A stretch of 64,000 nucleotides of DNA, taken from contig CM062206.1 of the NCBI GenBank assembly GCA_031216445.1, positions 6,208,001 through 6,272,000 of the forward strand, read 5' to 3'. This document shows positions 10,145-22,885 of this stretch, piece by piece; the first letter of the stretch is position 1; each line of letters opens with the position of its first letter. Both the position numbers and the translations under genes were made by a program. Under the pieces are notes generated by a model that saw nothing but the letters and a program-made list of their open reading frames with translations, was not told where the DNA came from and searched no databases. The DNA comes from Lateolabrax maculatus. Its lineage: Eukaryota > Chordata > Actinopteri > Acropomatiformes > Lateolabracidae.

Positions 10145-12589
10145 TAATAAGCCCCAGGTCACTTAGAAATACCCAAGTGCTGCGTGGCTGACTGGCCCAG
10201 GCATATATTACTAGTTAATATATTGATTATTTTAAGAGGCCAAATTATAGAGGAAACACTGAAAAATGTATATGTATTTTAACCTGTTTATGCAAACTGT
10301 GAATATTCGATTTCCTCACTTCCTCTCCGGCAGCACTACACCTTTTGACCCGTGCAAACAAGGGGATGATGTGACGTTCAGTTGTTAGAGCTGGACAGAG
10401 CGATCGTATCTCATTTGGATCCCAATGTGGACAAGACACATATCAATATAGAAAATCATAGATATAATCTGGATATGAGATGCATTTTAATTCAAGGTGT
10501 AAAGGGGCCCTGACAGTCCAAATATTTCATATTTCATTAATTTTTAAAAACATAGAAGAAGTTGAAATTACATTTTTTTATTATTTTAACAACAGCCACA
10601 TCAGTCTTTGTTTTCAACCACCATTTTCTTGATTAAGTTTAATTTAGCAAACGCTTTTCTCTACCAGGTTGTCAAATAACAAATAGCAGTTAACTAAATG
10701 AATTCACTTGGGATTTACAAATATCCTCTTGAGGACTCAAGATCATATCCTTCTCACTTAGTGCTTCCAATTTTTAGATTGTATAAATATAAACATTATT
10801 AAACTATAATTGTACTGACAAATCCTGTCCCAACAGGATACCCAGTGTTACCTACCCCTTTCACTCACTGTGTTGTGGGTGAAATTGTGCCAGAATGCTG
10901 TTTGAGTCACCAAACAGCTCTCCAGGTGTGTTACCATGTTGGAACAATGTCAACAAATAAATGGTTGTAATACTTTCCTTCCTGAGAATACTGTTAGATG
11001 CCAGATTTAGCCATAAAACACTAAAATTGCTCTAATAATGTGTTTTTATGTTCAAATTGCAGGATTGGGTGTTTAAGTGAATAAAAAGCGGTCTCAGGTG
11101 AATTGTGCTGCGTAAATTAAGTTTAAATAAAGATTATTTCTGACTGTAAATGATGCTTGAAACCAAAATGAAGCCATTTCTTTGCCAGTCTGTAATGTAT
11201 TTCAACTTGGTTTTAAGGATGTAAAGAGATCATAGTTTTGTTGTCATGTAGTTTGTCAACCACGGGTTCAGAATGTCTTTTTTATCCCCTCATGTTCTGT
11301 ATTAGGTTTTCTCCCCTCTTCATGTTCACGGCTCCTCCCTCTGAAAATCAGCCCCCTGTACTGTAGTGTGACTTCTGAACAGGAGATGGTGCCAAACTTG
11401 ACATGGGTCAGTTCTTTTGACAATTATGTTCAATACTGACAACTCCTACAGATTAAAAGCATATAAAACTAAATGGATAAAGTAAGAAACCCTTGCAGTT
11501 AGAGGTTCAGTTCCCACTGATGACAAAGAATGTCCTCAAAGTGAGATATGGAATTTAAACAAAAGTGGTGACTAAATGTCAGATGTAGCCAGTTATCTTT
11601 TTGGCTGGCAACAGCAGGAAACGTGTCACACAAACGGCATTTTTACCTCCTAAAAACAGGCTGAAAAGCAGATATCTCAGAGGACTGCGTCATATTATTT
11701 AATATTCTGTAGTACCGGTTTATGATACTTTATGCAGCTTGTACGGTATAACAGCTTCACATTCTTATGTCTTCTCTCTAAATTTAGCAGTAATTTGGTT
11801 GATTATCCATTTTTTTTTGTCATTTGCTGAATTGTAGCTCTGCAGAAAGGTGTCTGGCACTGAAACCTGAGGCCTTGTGTGATGTTTTATGAGCCTTCAT
11901 GGTCTTGTGGTCTAGCGTTGTGATGTGCAACATGTGACTATTTCATGGTCCCTATTTATAATTGTAAGTGTTGGTTGTTTTCACAGAGTTAGTCGTCTTT
12001 TTCAATCTAAGACCCACAAAAATCACTGTTATTATTATTATTATATATTAACTGGACCTCCCCTTCTTTATTTTGTAATTTCTGCAGTGCATCTGGCCCT
12101 GTGTATTCATCCGAACAAGTACGTCCCTGTTGATAAAACTGCATTCATTTATAAGTCCTTCTATGGCCTACTGGGCTTTAGCAGGAGTCCTACAAAGTAA
12201 ATACCCGATATCAGGCCATTTTGAGCAACGTGAACATCTGCCAGTGTTTTTCGAGCCAGTCTGGATGTTGCTAATTGTAATCACAGTCGAATTCCAGCAG
12301 ACTGTAATTAGTGGACCACTTTATAAATATTCAGGCATTAGCTAAGTGTAGCTTTGGTTTGCCCCCACCCCCCATCGTGTGTGTGTGTTTGTGGCTTTCC
12401 ATTCATGTATGCTTGCATGCTGGTGTCCCAGATCATAATCGGTAGTGTTTTGCAAGTGATGTATGCTCTTGTTATCACCTTCCTGGTGAACCAGAATGGC
12501 GGGGTTTCCCACTTCATCACTATTGAGAAAGTGTCAAATAAGTCAAAGGAAAGAAAATGAATGAATCTGTCGGTTATTCTTATAGAATT
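10145..12589. other. Intron block without recognisable features
   Basis: AT-rich, non-repetitive sequence with a short TTA run at about 12026-12043. I see no gene or named repeat. Confidence 0.6.
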
Positions 12590-12910
12590 TTACCAAAAAA
12601 TGGTAAAAATTGCAACACGACATACTACGACCCAAAGTGATGTCTTCAAAATTGCACGTTCAAACAGTCCAAAACCCAAAGATTTTCTGTTTACAAAGAT
12701 GTAAAATGGAGAAAAGCAGCAAATCCTCACCTTGAAAAAGCTGCAACCAGCAAATGTTTGCCATTTTAACTCGATAAATTCCATTAATAATGCATTGATT
12801 TTGAGTTTCAAAGTTCAATCTTGACCTTGAAAACAACAGAGACATCAAAACTGTTAATACACTTTCTCACATTTGACTAATTGATGAATTGACTAATCAT
12901 TGTAACACTA
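12590..12910 (+). repeat. Interspersed repeat, 'gggctgcaacta' family, plus orientation
   Basis: Carries aaagtgatgtcttcaaaatt, aacagtccaaaacccaaaga, agcagcaaatcctcacct and aaccagcaaatgtttgcc, then gactaattgatgaattgac. This order matches the short AT-rich element recalled as abundant in percomorph fish. Other copies in the window (16118, 45570, 48130) share segments of it, so the family can be seen from the sequence alone. Confidence 0.65.
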
Positions 12911-13740
12911 GTGGTAACCCTATCTGACTCCAAAGTAAAGTGGCCTAAAGCAAACTATAAAAATGTGTGTATCTAATGTGTGTTGTGCTATTGTTTGTGT
13001 GTGCTGGCTCATATGAATACCTCTTAATTCCTTCCTCCATAAAGACTGTACATTACAACTTAAGGGAAGAAAGCCTCCCATGAACACTCAAAACATTTCA
13101 GTCTTTGTTATCCGGCCTCACAAGAGGGCATCGGAGGATCCTCAGAGTTTCGCTCTGTGAATACCTTTTTGTTTTGCCTTTTCATTGGCAGAAACCTCCA
13201 CCTGAGCCGTGCCTTCACTCAACAGGAAACAACCCTTAGTTAAAAGAGCGGCTATAAGCCAGCCAGTCAAAACAGGCCATATTTTATTTTGTGTTGGACT
13301 GACGTTATCATCTCCCAAGCTTTGCTCTCCTCTCGTGACGAGCCAAGCATGATGGAATCTCTATTGGTGCTGTCCTAAAGGATTAGAGCTCATTCAGTGT
13401 TTTTTCCTGACTGCACAGTTCTGAATAGGACCCCGCTGCCACAGAACAGGGTGTCCTGCTGAAGCTGAGCTGAGCTGAGCTGTCGATATTATCCACACTG
13501 TAGCTATTATTGTCCCTCTGCTTAAATGCTGTGTTCTTTTTATCTGTTTTCATCCAGAGTTGAGTTCTCAATCTTAACCACTAGCTGCTGTTTTGGTATG
13601 ATTCTCTTTGCTTAAACACTGTTCTCTCTCCAGAGTATTTCCTGCCCTGGTTGTGTTCCTAAGATGCAGTAATGAGAAGGCAGAGTGAGAGTTTTGGCTT
13701 GTGGCTTAGTGAAGCTACAGTGGCAAAAGAAAACAAAAAG

Positions 13741-13765
13741 TGTGTGTGTGTGTGTGTGTGTGTGT
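13741..13765. repeat. (TG)n microsatellite
   Basis: Twelve TG units. Confidence 0.95.
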
Positions 13766-14401
13766 CTTTGCAAGCAAGTAATGGGATACCACCTAGGGAT
13801 GGATGAGCTCTGGGAAGCTGCGTGCATGTGTGTGTCTTTGTGAGCATTGGGGGAGCAGGATCCCCAGGCAAGTATCAAACTTCAAGGGCTGTATTAGTAT
13901 CAGCTTACACATGTGTGCATCCAAGAATACCACCACAAAAAGCCTACAATCCGACCAAACGCAGAAAAAAAGACCTGCAAGACCAGACTAACTCTGGTTA
14001 TCTAGCCATAAAAAGATGTAACTCAGTGGAAAGTGTAATAGCATGTACAACTAAACTTGATGAAGTTAAAGAAGAGTTTTCTACCTTATAGGAATTCCTA
14101 TTCTGATGTAATACATAGACACAATAGAAAAGCATATTATGCACATTATCACCTTTTGAAAATAGAAGTAAAAGAACATTTTAAGATATGGAAAGAAACT
14201 GCTTGTGTTTGTAATGTTACTGTAACAGGTGACCAGATTCTTCTTTTTCCGTTTTTCTTGACAAAATGCTCTTCGTGCTGAGGCGACCAGAAGAAGTACA
14301 AGACTTGCCGTTTATAAATCAAAAGACGCTCTGCATTTCCGTCATCTACTCCTCTGTTTTGGTGAGCTAGGGAGAGAAAGACATGAGGATGGTGGAGGGA
14401 G

Positions 14402-14426
14402 GTGTGTGTGTGTGTGTGTGTGTGTG
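14402..14426. repeat. (GT)n microsatellite with flanking G-rich tract
   Basis: Twelve GT units, followed by about 55 bases of gggagg/gggtgg-type purine-rich sequence to about 14480. Confidence 0.95.
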
Positions 14427-16117
14427 GGAGGGTGGGGGTGGTGGGGAGAAGGGAGGGAGTGAGGGAGGGATAGGGAGGAAATGAGGGCTCTTTGTGCTCT
14501 GCTACCTGGCAGACATCTCCAGCATGTGTCGTCTTGCCTCTTGGCAAGCCGAGACCACCGGCGCCCTTGGAATGCTCTCAGTTCAGGAAATCTCGTTTAT
14601 TCTCATAAATGCTACTCCTAACCCCCTCCTGCAATACTGCTGGAGAGCTAGTATATTTTCCTCCTTTTACGTCTCAGTGTGTCTGTCTTTTAATGCACCG
14701 TCTTTCTCTGTATTTCTTTTGTCCTCTTTCTATTTCTTTTGGCCAAATCATAAAGATTCTTCTATACTCTTTATACCGTCTTCTTAACACTGAGGGCAAT
14801 GTTACTAATCAGGGAGAATAAATATTGTAACATAAAGTTACATTCACCATGATAACTGATTTGTGTACATGTTGTTCACCCCTAATGGGCACAGAAAGTG
14901 CAGAGTTAGCAAATTAAAGTTTAATGTAAATGTATGAACTTGTCTAAAATCATTTGAATTGTTAATCAAGGTGTTGCTGGGCTGCGTTCAGACTGACTTC
15001 AGCCCTGCATGAGACAATATAGCGTTTTCAATATTTGAATTGGACCAATCTGTTGATGTAGCCAGGGTGCCGGCAAAAACCTGTCCCCTTTTCATCATCC
15101 AGCAAGGCGCTGCAGTGGCAAATCAGGTATATAACAAACCACCGTACAGTGTTTTGACATCTGATAAGCCTTCAAACTCATGGATGTATTACTCAAACTG
15201 GCCTTTCAGGATTGTATGTCATGCCTCACCAGTACCTGAAACAACATGCCCCCAACTAAACATTCGGACCAAATACAACACAGAGGCGGTGAGATATTAC
15301 ATTTAGACATTAGTTTAACTGACTGATTAATAGGTAAATATATGTGCCACTTGAAGGGATATTAGACAGCCTGCTTGATTTTTCTCTAGTCTGTGTAAAA
15401 ACCAGGGAGTAGGAAGGAGTCATCACTCACCACCATCAGGATACAGTCAGACCCACGTACAGAATAGAAACTGGTAGGGGGCCAACTAGGGGGTTGCAAC
15501 AAATAATACCCCCTTTGTATGTTCCAAATATCCCCTGCTGAAGCTCCCTGAGCCCGTCTCTCTGCTCTGGGGATCCCAACACCACATTAAGAGCTGCTTA
15601 CAAGTGGATAAGGTGTAAGTTTTGGGGGGATTTGAAATGGGAGTTGGAGGAGGAGGGGGTACGGTAATGTCGCAAGGGGAGCTACAGTGTCTCTCCTGTT
15701 TTTTCCTGTGATAAAAAGCAGGTTTGTGCTTCTTTTTTTGTTCACTCCAACAAGGTCCAGTGCCATGTTTGGAGAATGGCTAAACAAACGGGCTATTATT
15801 TGCTGCAGTCATTTCAGACGTACACTGGACAGGCCCGGGGGAGTAACGGTATCCCAATGTATATCCTCTGCCGGCTTCAGTCGTCTTCATCAAGATTTAA
15901 GTTACCCATTGTAGCTGAAATGAAATCAATCCCACCAGACCCTTCTGTGAGAGGGACCATTTGGCTGTCAGAGTTGGAGTTGTGTTTCCCTGTAGCTGAG
16001 CTGTATATATACATCAGTGTTGGTTAAGCATGTGGTTAAGTAGATTCCTTTGGATACTTTGAGGCCTTCAGCTTCTTTTTTTCTTGTGTTGAAGAGGAAT
16101 AATTAACATTAGGATTT

Positions 16118-16330
16118 GGGTTGCAACTAATGATTACTACCTAATCTCCTGAATGTTTTTCCAATTAATTATTTAGTCTTTAAAATGTCACAAAATAGTG
16201 GAATAAATATAGTCCCCTCATATATTCCCCAGAAACCCAGATAGATATTCGATTAACATTGATATGAAAATCAGCTAACCCTCATATTTGAGAGGTTGGA
16301 ACCAGCAAATGTTTGACAATTTTGTTTGAT
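16118..16330 (+). repeat. Interspersed repeat, 'gggctgcaacta' family, plus orientation
   Basis: Starts gggttgcaactaatgatta and contains aaaatgtcacaaaatagtg, cctcatatttgagaggttgg and aaccagcaaatgtttgacaa. The last phrase is shared with the 12590 copy, and the abutting tgtttgattaattaga with that copy's end. Confidence 0.65.
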
Positions 16331-16560
16331 TAATTAGACGGTATAAAAGACATAGACGTTGTAAAAGAAGTGGACATGGCCTCCGTGATGCACCCATTGG
16401 TTTGTGAAGTGCTGTTTTGAAACCTCAAGTTCGGCATTTTGGCCGTCGCAATCTTGGTTGTTTGGAGCCAATGGAGTCGCCCCCTGCTGGCCATTAGAAA
16501 GAGTGCAGGTTTAAGGCACTTTCGCATTGGCTTCTCTTTTCAGACGCAGTGATTGCTGCT
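16331..16560 (+). repeat. Second interspersed repeat abutting the previous one
   Basis: Contains gtataaaagacatagacgtt, acccattggtttgtgaagt, agttcggcattttggccgtc, gtcgccccctgctggccatt and gcaggtttaaggcacttt. I recognise this series from a frequent fish repeat. It carries a CTCF-like motif. Confidence 0.55.
16476..16495 (-). promoter_or_regulatory. CTCF-like motif inside a repeat
   Basis: On the minus strand the sequence reads AATGGCCAGCAGGGGGCGAC, very close to the vertebrate CTCF core (GGCCAGCAGGGGGCGC). If bound, it could act in chromatin looping. The repeat context means it may be present in many genomic copies. Binding is untested. Confidence 0.45.
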
Positions 16561-16967
16561 TGGATTCAGGCTGATAAATTGGAACCTGGAAATGCATGCT
16601 ATGGTGCTTGCTGGCTCGGGATTTAATTGTGCTAAATCCTTCTGGTCTTTGCTTCCGTCCTTCCAAAATGCAGCATTAAAAGATGAGTGCACTGGCCTGT
16701 CTCCTCTGAAAATAAATTAGTTGAAGATCTTAAGGAGAACCTTTTATGGTTCTTACAGCACGACCCCTAAGGTCAGGTAGAGGTACAACAATAAAGTGAG
16801 ACAGAAACAGGTCTTTGAAGCCCTGCGGCCCTGCTGCAAGGACTTGGCAGATGCCTCGGAAAGAGGATGACGCTGCAGTGTCACTTCATTTCCTCTTCCA
16901 CAGGCTCTGCTTGATGAATGACCGTGTGAAAGGCGTCTCTTTCATAGGTTTGCACCTCTGTGTGCTC

Positions 16968-16989
16968 GTGTGTGTGTGTGTGTGTGTGT
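16968..16989. repeat. (TG)n microsatellite
   Basis: About eleven TG units. Confidence 0.93.
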
Positions 16990-17359
16990 TGGTGTTGCAG
17001 AAAAGGGTACCAGCGCTTCTTTTTTTCCCACATGTCATCTCTGAAGTCAGAGTAATTTATGGCTGTCAGGAAGTCCCCAGAAGCGCTCTCATGCCCGAAA
17101 AAACCTTGACTCGGTGGGATGGGGGATGAAGGGGGTTGAGAGGGTGTCACACCCACAAAATACTCTCATGTATTTCTTGTGTCAAAGGGCCATGGGGAGG
17201 TCCCATCCTAAATCCTGTTGCCTGAGAAATGAAAGAATTTCAGAGGTTGCCTGGTCCACTGTCCTCCGGGCCAGGCCCCAGAACTAATCTCTTTCATCTC
17301 CTCTTCTTGCTGGCGGGGGGGAGGTGGGTGGGTTGGGATGAGGGGATGCTACGGTCTCT

Positions 17360-17381
17360 TCCTCCTCCTCCTCCTCCTCCT
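17360..17381. repeat. (CCT)n microsatellite
   Basis: Seven CCT units. Confidence 0.9.
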
Positions 17382-17500
17382 GTCTCTCTCTGCTTCTGTC
17401 GAGCAGATCGCCTCAGGGAGATGTGGCTGAGCCCTCCTTCTCAATCTCGCTTCCCTCTTTGCTGTATAACTCCACTGATCCCTCCACACTGCTACCCCAC

Positions 17501-17610
17501 CTCCCTCCCTCTCTCCCTCCACTAAGCCTTCCCTCGTGCTCCCTCCCTCCCTCCCTCCCTCCCTCCCACCCTCCTTCCCTCTCCCTCCCCTCCCTCCTCT
17601 CCCTCCCTGG
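17501..17610. repeat. (CCCT)n polypyrimidine tract
   Basis: Runs of ccct and cctc repeat units with few interruptions. They explain the Pro/Ser/Leu-rich open frames here. Confidence 0.93.
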
Positions 17611-18553
17611 GCCTCTGAGCTGGACTGTCTTCCCTTTGGCTTTCCCCTCTTCCTTCCTTCCTCAGTTCCTCCACTAATAGCTCCCTTGTTCCTGACTAGT
17701 CAGGGCTGCCAGTTGAGCGGTCATTCGTGGAAGATTCATTCGCGGCACGGTAATTGTAAACAGACAGAGGGAGCGAGAGAGGGACGTTTGCGCATTAAAC
17801 CTACTGGTCACAGACAGAAAGCAGAATGGAGGAACTCTCAACTCTGTCTCTTTCTCTTTTCCAGCTGCAAGGATACATGCGCACAATCCCCAAATGAAAC
17901 AAATACAGATTTCCTAAGCCACAACTGAAGTATTTTAGTTGGTTTTAGTGGACAAATGAGTAAACTTAGACTAAGGCCCTAAATATTGTCATAATAGTAT
18001 GTATATACAAACCCAGGAATTTCCGGTAAACTTGCATTAAATATTAAGTAATGAGCAAGTATTGAGTCAGTAGGTGAAATAATGCATGTAAACATAAGTT
18101 ATCCTCTGCCGGTGGAAAAGTTAAGCAATGTTGGCTTTACACAAATTGCATTTCATGATCAGATCAGTATTTTGTGGCTCTATGCAACTGTCTTGGGCAA
18201 CTAAAAGTACAACTACGACAAAAAAACACAATAGGTCAACACTTCCAGCAACCTATCTTAACCTTAATCAACAGTAATAAAGGGTACAGAAGCTACAGAA
18301 AATAAAAATAATTGTAAAAATATTTCTACATGCATTGAGTAGTTTCTGCTTTAAGTAACAAAAAGTCAGAAAAACCCATTCCAGTAATTTTAGCAATTTG
18401 ATGCAATGTTTTGGTCTAAGTTTTAACATCACTTGTGGTTCAGGCCTGGCCTCTACACTACAGGAGTACATTTCTTCGAGTTGCCCCAGTAACAAGGAAA
18501 TGCGTTTGTTGGCTGGTGGAAACAGTAAACATGAGAGAGGATGACACAGGGAA

Positions 18554-18608
18554 TGTGTGTGTGTGTGTGTGTGTGTGTCTGTGTCTCTGTGTCTGTGTGT
18601 GTCTGTGT

Positions 18609-18661
<53 letters not shown>

Positions 18662-18663
18662 GT
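18554..18663. repeat. Compound (TG)n microsatellite
   Basis: About 110 bases of TG with tctg interruptions in the middle. It is the longest TG array in the window. Confidence 0.97.
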
Positions 18664-19924
18664 GAGAATCCAGTAGTGCTGGGCAACCAGACCTGTCCCT
18701 GACCTCAGATGATTGCTCCTTAAGGCCTGTGCTGTTAGCCGTCAGCAGCCAACCAGTTGCTCGTTGCTCTCTTTCCACTGCTTTTATCTCCTCTGTCCTC
18801 GTTTTCTGATTGTGTACTTTTTTTCCCTTTTCCATTCCCACACTTATCTCTCCAGCATACTCAAAGTCCAGCAGTAGTTGTTTGGGAAAAGATTTCATTG
18901 GCGTTATCAAACCAAGCATGTTTTGCAACCGGCAGTGCATCCCCTCTCGTCTGCTCCGACAATTTTGGAGCTGCTTTCCAGCTGTTTTGTTTCTTTTTCT
19001 AATTCAAAGCCAAGTCAACACATATAACAACTGAGAGATGTCCATCATTGGCTAACCTGCGTCCCATACCAACATCACACACTTTGAATGGAAAGCTACA
19101 TGGGAGTGTTTACTCATCTGTCTCCGACACAAAACCACTAAAAGACCACATACCCAGCTATAAACATACCACAGTAAGCTTTAGCTTTGTGATCTCCTGT
19201 GTGTTTTCACTCACAGTTAGCTTTTGTTGCGTGCAATAAACATGACTCAGTTGTTAGGTCAGGGGTAAACATTTGCGTTCAGATAATGCACTTTCCACAA
19301 GCCATTATGAAGAGTGCTTATGCATAGGCCAAAACTCAGCTTCTGCATGAATGGGGCATTATATATTCGGTGGTGTTGAACACATGATCTGCATATGTAC
19401 AAAGTTGTCAAAGGACACGATAAAAGTTAAGGCAGGAAGCACCAAGGTAATGGGTTATTTACAATGCTTTTCTTTCAAGTGGCTGTATTCCTTGTATTGT
19501 TCGACATCACTATAAATCCAAGTATCTGTGTCCTATTCTTTTATGTTTCTGGGTCCGACCTTTGACCTTAGTTCACTGGTTGCTAGTAATGTTGGGAATC
19601 AAGGAATCTAAGCTTGCTCTTCTGTGACACTCTTTGAAACATGATATGCTAAATGCCAAGAATGTAAGTACAGTGTGTATGGCCTGAACCCAATTTATGT
19701 CCTCATTCTTTGACATTCTCAGAACAACTTACATTACAACACGACACAAGGCTTTTCCTCTCAGTGGTACCACAATGCATGCAGATTTATTTCCTTTATA
19801 AAAAAAAATGGGGAAAACTAAAAAAAGAATGAGGTTGACTGTTCTGTGCACTGATTTGCCTCCGCTGCCCTTGAAAACGTTCATTCTATGCCTTGATTAC
19901 GGTGTACGGTTTCTCTCAAGACAA

Positions 19925-20110
19925 ACAAAGCACACTAAATGCAGCACGGCCAATTGGTCCAGTCCCGAATTAAGGCGGAGGGAAGCGGAGAGAAACCAAT
20001 TAGGAGACGGAAGCCACTAATTAAAAGCTGCATGCTCTACAGATTGCATCAATTTTATTTTCTTTAGCAATGGCCAGGGCCATAATTTCAGAGCTTGCTT
20101 GTACGCCAGT
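19925..20110. promoter_or_regulatory. Candidate conserved non-coding element
   Basis: Dense high-complexity sequence with gaaaccaattaggagacgg, ccactaattaaaagctgca and gcaatggccagggccataat. Three homeodomain-type TAAT/ATTA cores fall within about 60 bp next to a CCAAT motif, and simple repeats are absent. This is typical of vertebrate developmental enhancers, but I have no alignment. Confidence 0.35.
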
Positions 20111-22805
20111 GCACATTCCAGGACAGCTGCCTTCTGTGTTTGGAAAGTCCTTGTGCACAGAGGCAGCACTGTCTGTCTACCCCTCTCCCTTGTTGGTAGT
20201 TTGGAATGAGGAAAACAAAAAAGCACAAACGGGAAATTTGGAAAAATCTTGGAAGGTCTACATCATTCAGAACAGACGAGAAACCATTCATTAGACGTTT
20301 TCAACAAGAGTCTGTTTGCAGAAATGTTTCCCCTTCCTGGATTAAGTTCCGTGGATTGCTGCCAATACATTTTGTGTGTTGTGAATCGGAGATTGCATTA
20401 TGCTCGAGTGGTTTGGGTGGTTAACCAATACGCTTGCTTTGGAAAGCTGCAGGGAAACGTTGAGCACCTGAGGAAAGCCACAGGGTTGCTCTGAACAGTG
20501 GGCTCACAAAAGACCAGGGCCTGTATTCGTGAAAGGCTTCCAGAGTAATGGTGTTCATTTGGCAGAGTGACCCAGAGCACTTGTCTTTGTGCTCTTATTG
20601 TAAAATGAGGATACACAAGGCATTTTCTGTTTTTCTTGTGGTCAAAGCGGATGGGCAGCACTCCCAGAAATAGGCAACAAAGTGAGCCAAAGAATCACAA
20701 AACTATTCAAATATTTCCCTGGCAATGTTGCTATGTGATTAAAGCAACTCTGTAGACATTGTTTCCCACATGAACAACCTGAAAGGTTTCATTATTTACT
20801 CCTGAGTGAAAACATAGTCAGTGTGACATAAAATCCTACCAGGATAGACTTTGAAAAAAAGGGCCCTCGTTTGTTTTATATAAAGCACAACTTCCTGATT
20901 CTATTTCTCACTCATTGTTTTACAGGTGATTACCTAACACCTCTTGGCAACTTTTCACCTCAGGCTGTTGTGTAACCAGTGTACATGCACCCTCATGATA
21001 GCCACACACACACTCTTTTGATAAGATCTATTTTGGGAATTAATTGAATTTCCTCCAGGTGTAATATTTGTGATGCCCAGTAAGTCACAGGAACCACAGC
21101 AGCAGACAGATACACAACACACAGACAGTTTTGCATGACCCTGTGACCCTGGGCCACCAGATCTATTCAGCTGGCCCATCCTGTCGCCACACACAAGTGC
21201 GTCCACTTGTCATTGCTTCCCTCCCAGTGGTGACCACTGCAACACTCCCAAGGAGGATAAACCCCCCCCGCCCCAACCCTTTTCTCAAATGATGGAGAGA
21301 AAAGAAAAGAGAGGAAGTAACTTAGACCTTGTCTCTTCCTTTCCATTCCACCTAATGGTTTTTCCAGACCTCAAACGCTGACCTTCCCTCTCGAACTGGA
21401 TTTTCCCTGTACTCTACACCTTGGATTTCAGGAAATGTACAAAACAGGATAGCACAGCACAACGTATTTCTTGTGTTAGTTTTCCTTTTTTTGAGAGAGA
21501 GACAAAAACACTTGAGAAACCAGTGACATCAGCAGCCAAGGCTGCAGTGTTTAGTTGTTTGTTTTATTCAGCAGTTTTGTGTCCTGCATGGTATTCAGAT
21601 CTAAGTCTAGCTCATCATAATGTGATTGTTCAGCAATACCCAAAGCTAAGTCAGTGACTGCTTCAATTTGCAGCAGGTCCTAACTACATTTTAAATGTCA
21701 TTGAAAAGCAGTTACATGCAACCTAGACATTGAAAAAACTGCAAATCGCTGCAAACCTGCAAATAACTTGTAAGTTTATGATTTGCGTATATGTTATTGA
21801 TGTGTTTATGATGATTGTTAAATGCTGACCTTTGTCCAGTTTTCAGAAAAGCAAGGCTACAAACAAATCCATAACAAGCAAACAGGCCTCGTATTACAGT
21901 TGTTTCCAAAGAAACCAAGCCAAGTGTCCCCAAGTGTGGTGTGATTTGCATGTTTAAACATTCGGGGCTAACGGCCCCTGAGCCCCTCTGTAATTAGTGG
22001 GCAGAAGGCCTTATTTGCCTTTCAGGCCAGTATGGGCTTTGCCACATTGTTCAGGGTCGGGGGACTGTTGAAAGCTGTAGACACAGAGGTGACTGTGTCC
22101 TTTTCCCTTGGTCATAGCCACAGTAGCCCATTGATGAGTCGCCCAGTTCAAGATCAATTTCTGTCAGTTTCCTCCCTGCAGCACCCAGTCTGATAGAAAT
22201 TATTCTAACATTGCTGGCAGTATATCCTCTTTTATGTCTTTGAAAGAATACCCTTCCAATTCGTACCATGTTTTTTGGGTTATGAATTCCTAATTGAAAA
22301 CTTACGTTTTTTAAAAATGTTTGACCCCGCGGTGACACGAGTCCCCGTGGCCTAGAGTGGAATCAGGTTTCAGTCCCCACTGGAAAATAAGGACAAGGTA
22401 CACACAAAGACACAATTTTTTGTTGGTGTGACTTTGTCAGACAAAGGACACAGTGACTCCGTCATATAATCTAGTTTTAGCTCATTCAGATCCCTGGCAT
22501 TACAAACCATGTGCCCACAGTGATAAACACTTACAGCTTTAAAAGCTGACACAAAGCTTTCCCATTCCTGTGTATTTTTAGTATGAATGTGTTTATTGGC
22601 GACTGCTGGTCACTGCACCTGTCACTATTTTCGTCGAGACCATAACTGTGTTGCGTCCGTACTCAGGACTCGCCCACTCTCCACGGTCCTCACCATGTTT
22701 GCTTTTCCCCAGTATTTTTCCTTCTCCACAATCAAGGGGGAATTATCTCCCTTCCGGAAAAAAAAAAAGGAGCAGCCCACTAATTTTAGATTGACTTGAT
22801 TGAGC
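20111..22805. other. Intron block without recognisable features
   Basis: Mixed-composition sequence with no microsatellite longer than about 12 bases and no recognised repeat. Open frames here have no family resemblance. Confidence 0.5.
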
Positions 22806-22809
22806 CTGG

Positions 22810-22885
22810 AGGCCAAAGGGATCAAACCCACGTCCGTTGAAAACCAGGGATGTTAATTCTAACCATAACATAGCTAACATATGTT
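22810..22885 (-). repeat. tRNA-like fragment, possibly a SINE head
   Basis: On the minus strand TTAGCTATGTTATGGTTAGA resembles an A box with D-loop, and after about 30 bases GTGGGTTTGATCCC resembles a B box (GGTTCGANNCC). The rest does not fold into a complete tRNA, so it looks like a decayed tRNA-derived SINE or tRNA pseudogene. Confidence 0.3.

Larger units (their letters stand above)
12911..16117. other. Intron block with microsatellites
   Basis: Includes a short (GCTGA)n run at 13464-13482 and two TG microsatellites. About 13170-13380 is denser in non-repetitive sequence. I see no gene. Confidence 0.55.
16561..19920. other. Intron block, pyrimidine-rich then AT-rich
   Basis: Contains microsatellites at 16968, 17360, 17501 and 18554. 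17930-18430 and 18680-19920 show no feature I can name. Confidence 0.55.

Noticed and set aside
15470..15490. Second CTCF-like string (ctggtagggggccaact)
   Set aside because: Only the central taggggg core matches; the flanks disagree with the consensus.
18453..18940. 160-codon minus-strand frame with a Thr-His stretch
   Set aside because: The centre is the translated TG/CA array; the rest shows no family resemblance.
22340..22400. tRNA-like string ccgtggcctagagtgg ... ggtttcagtcccc
   Set aside because: The box-like elements are too close together and no acceptor stem can be paired.
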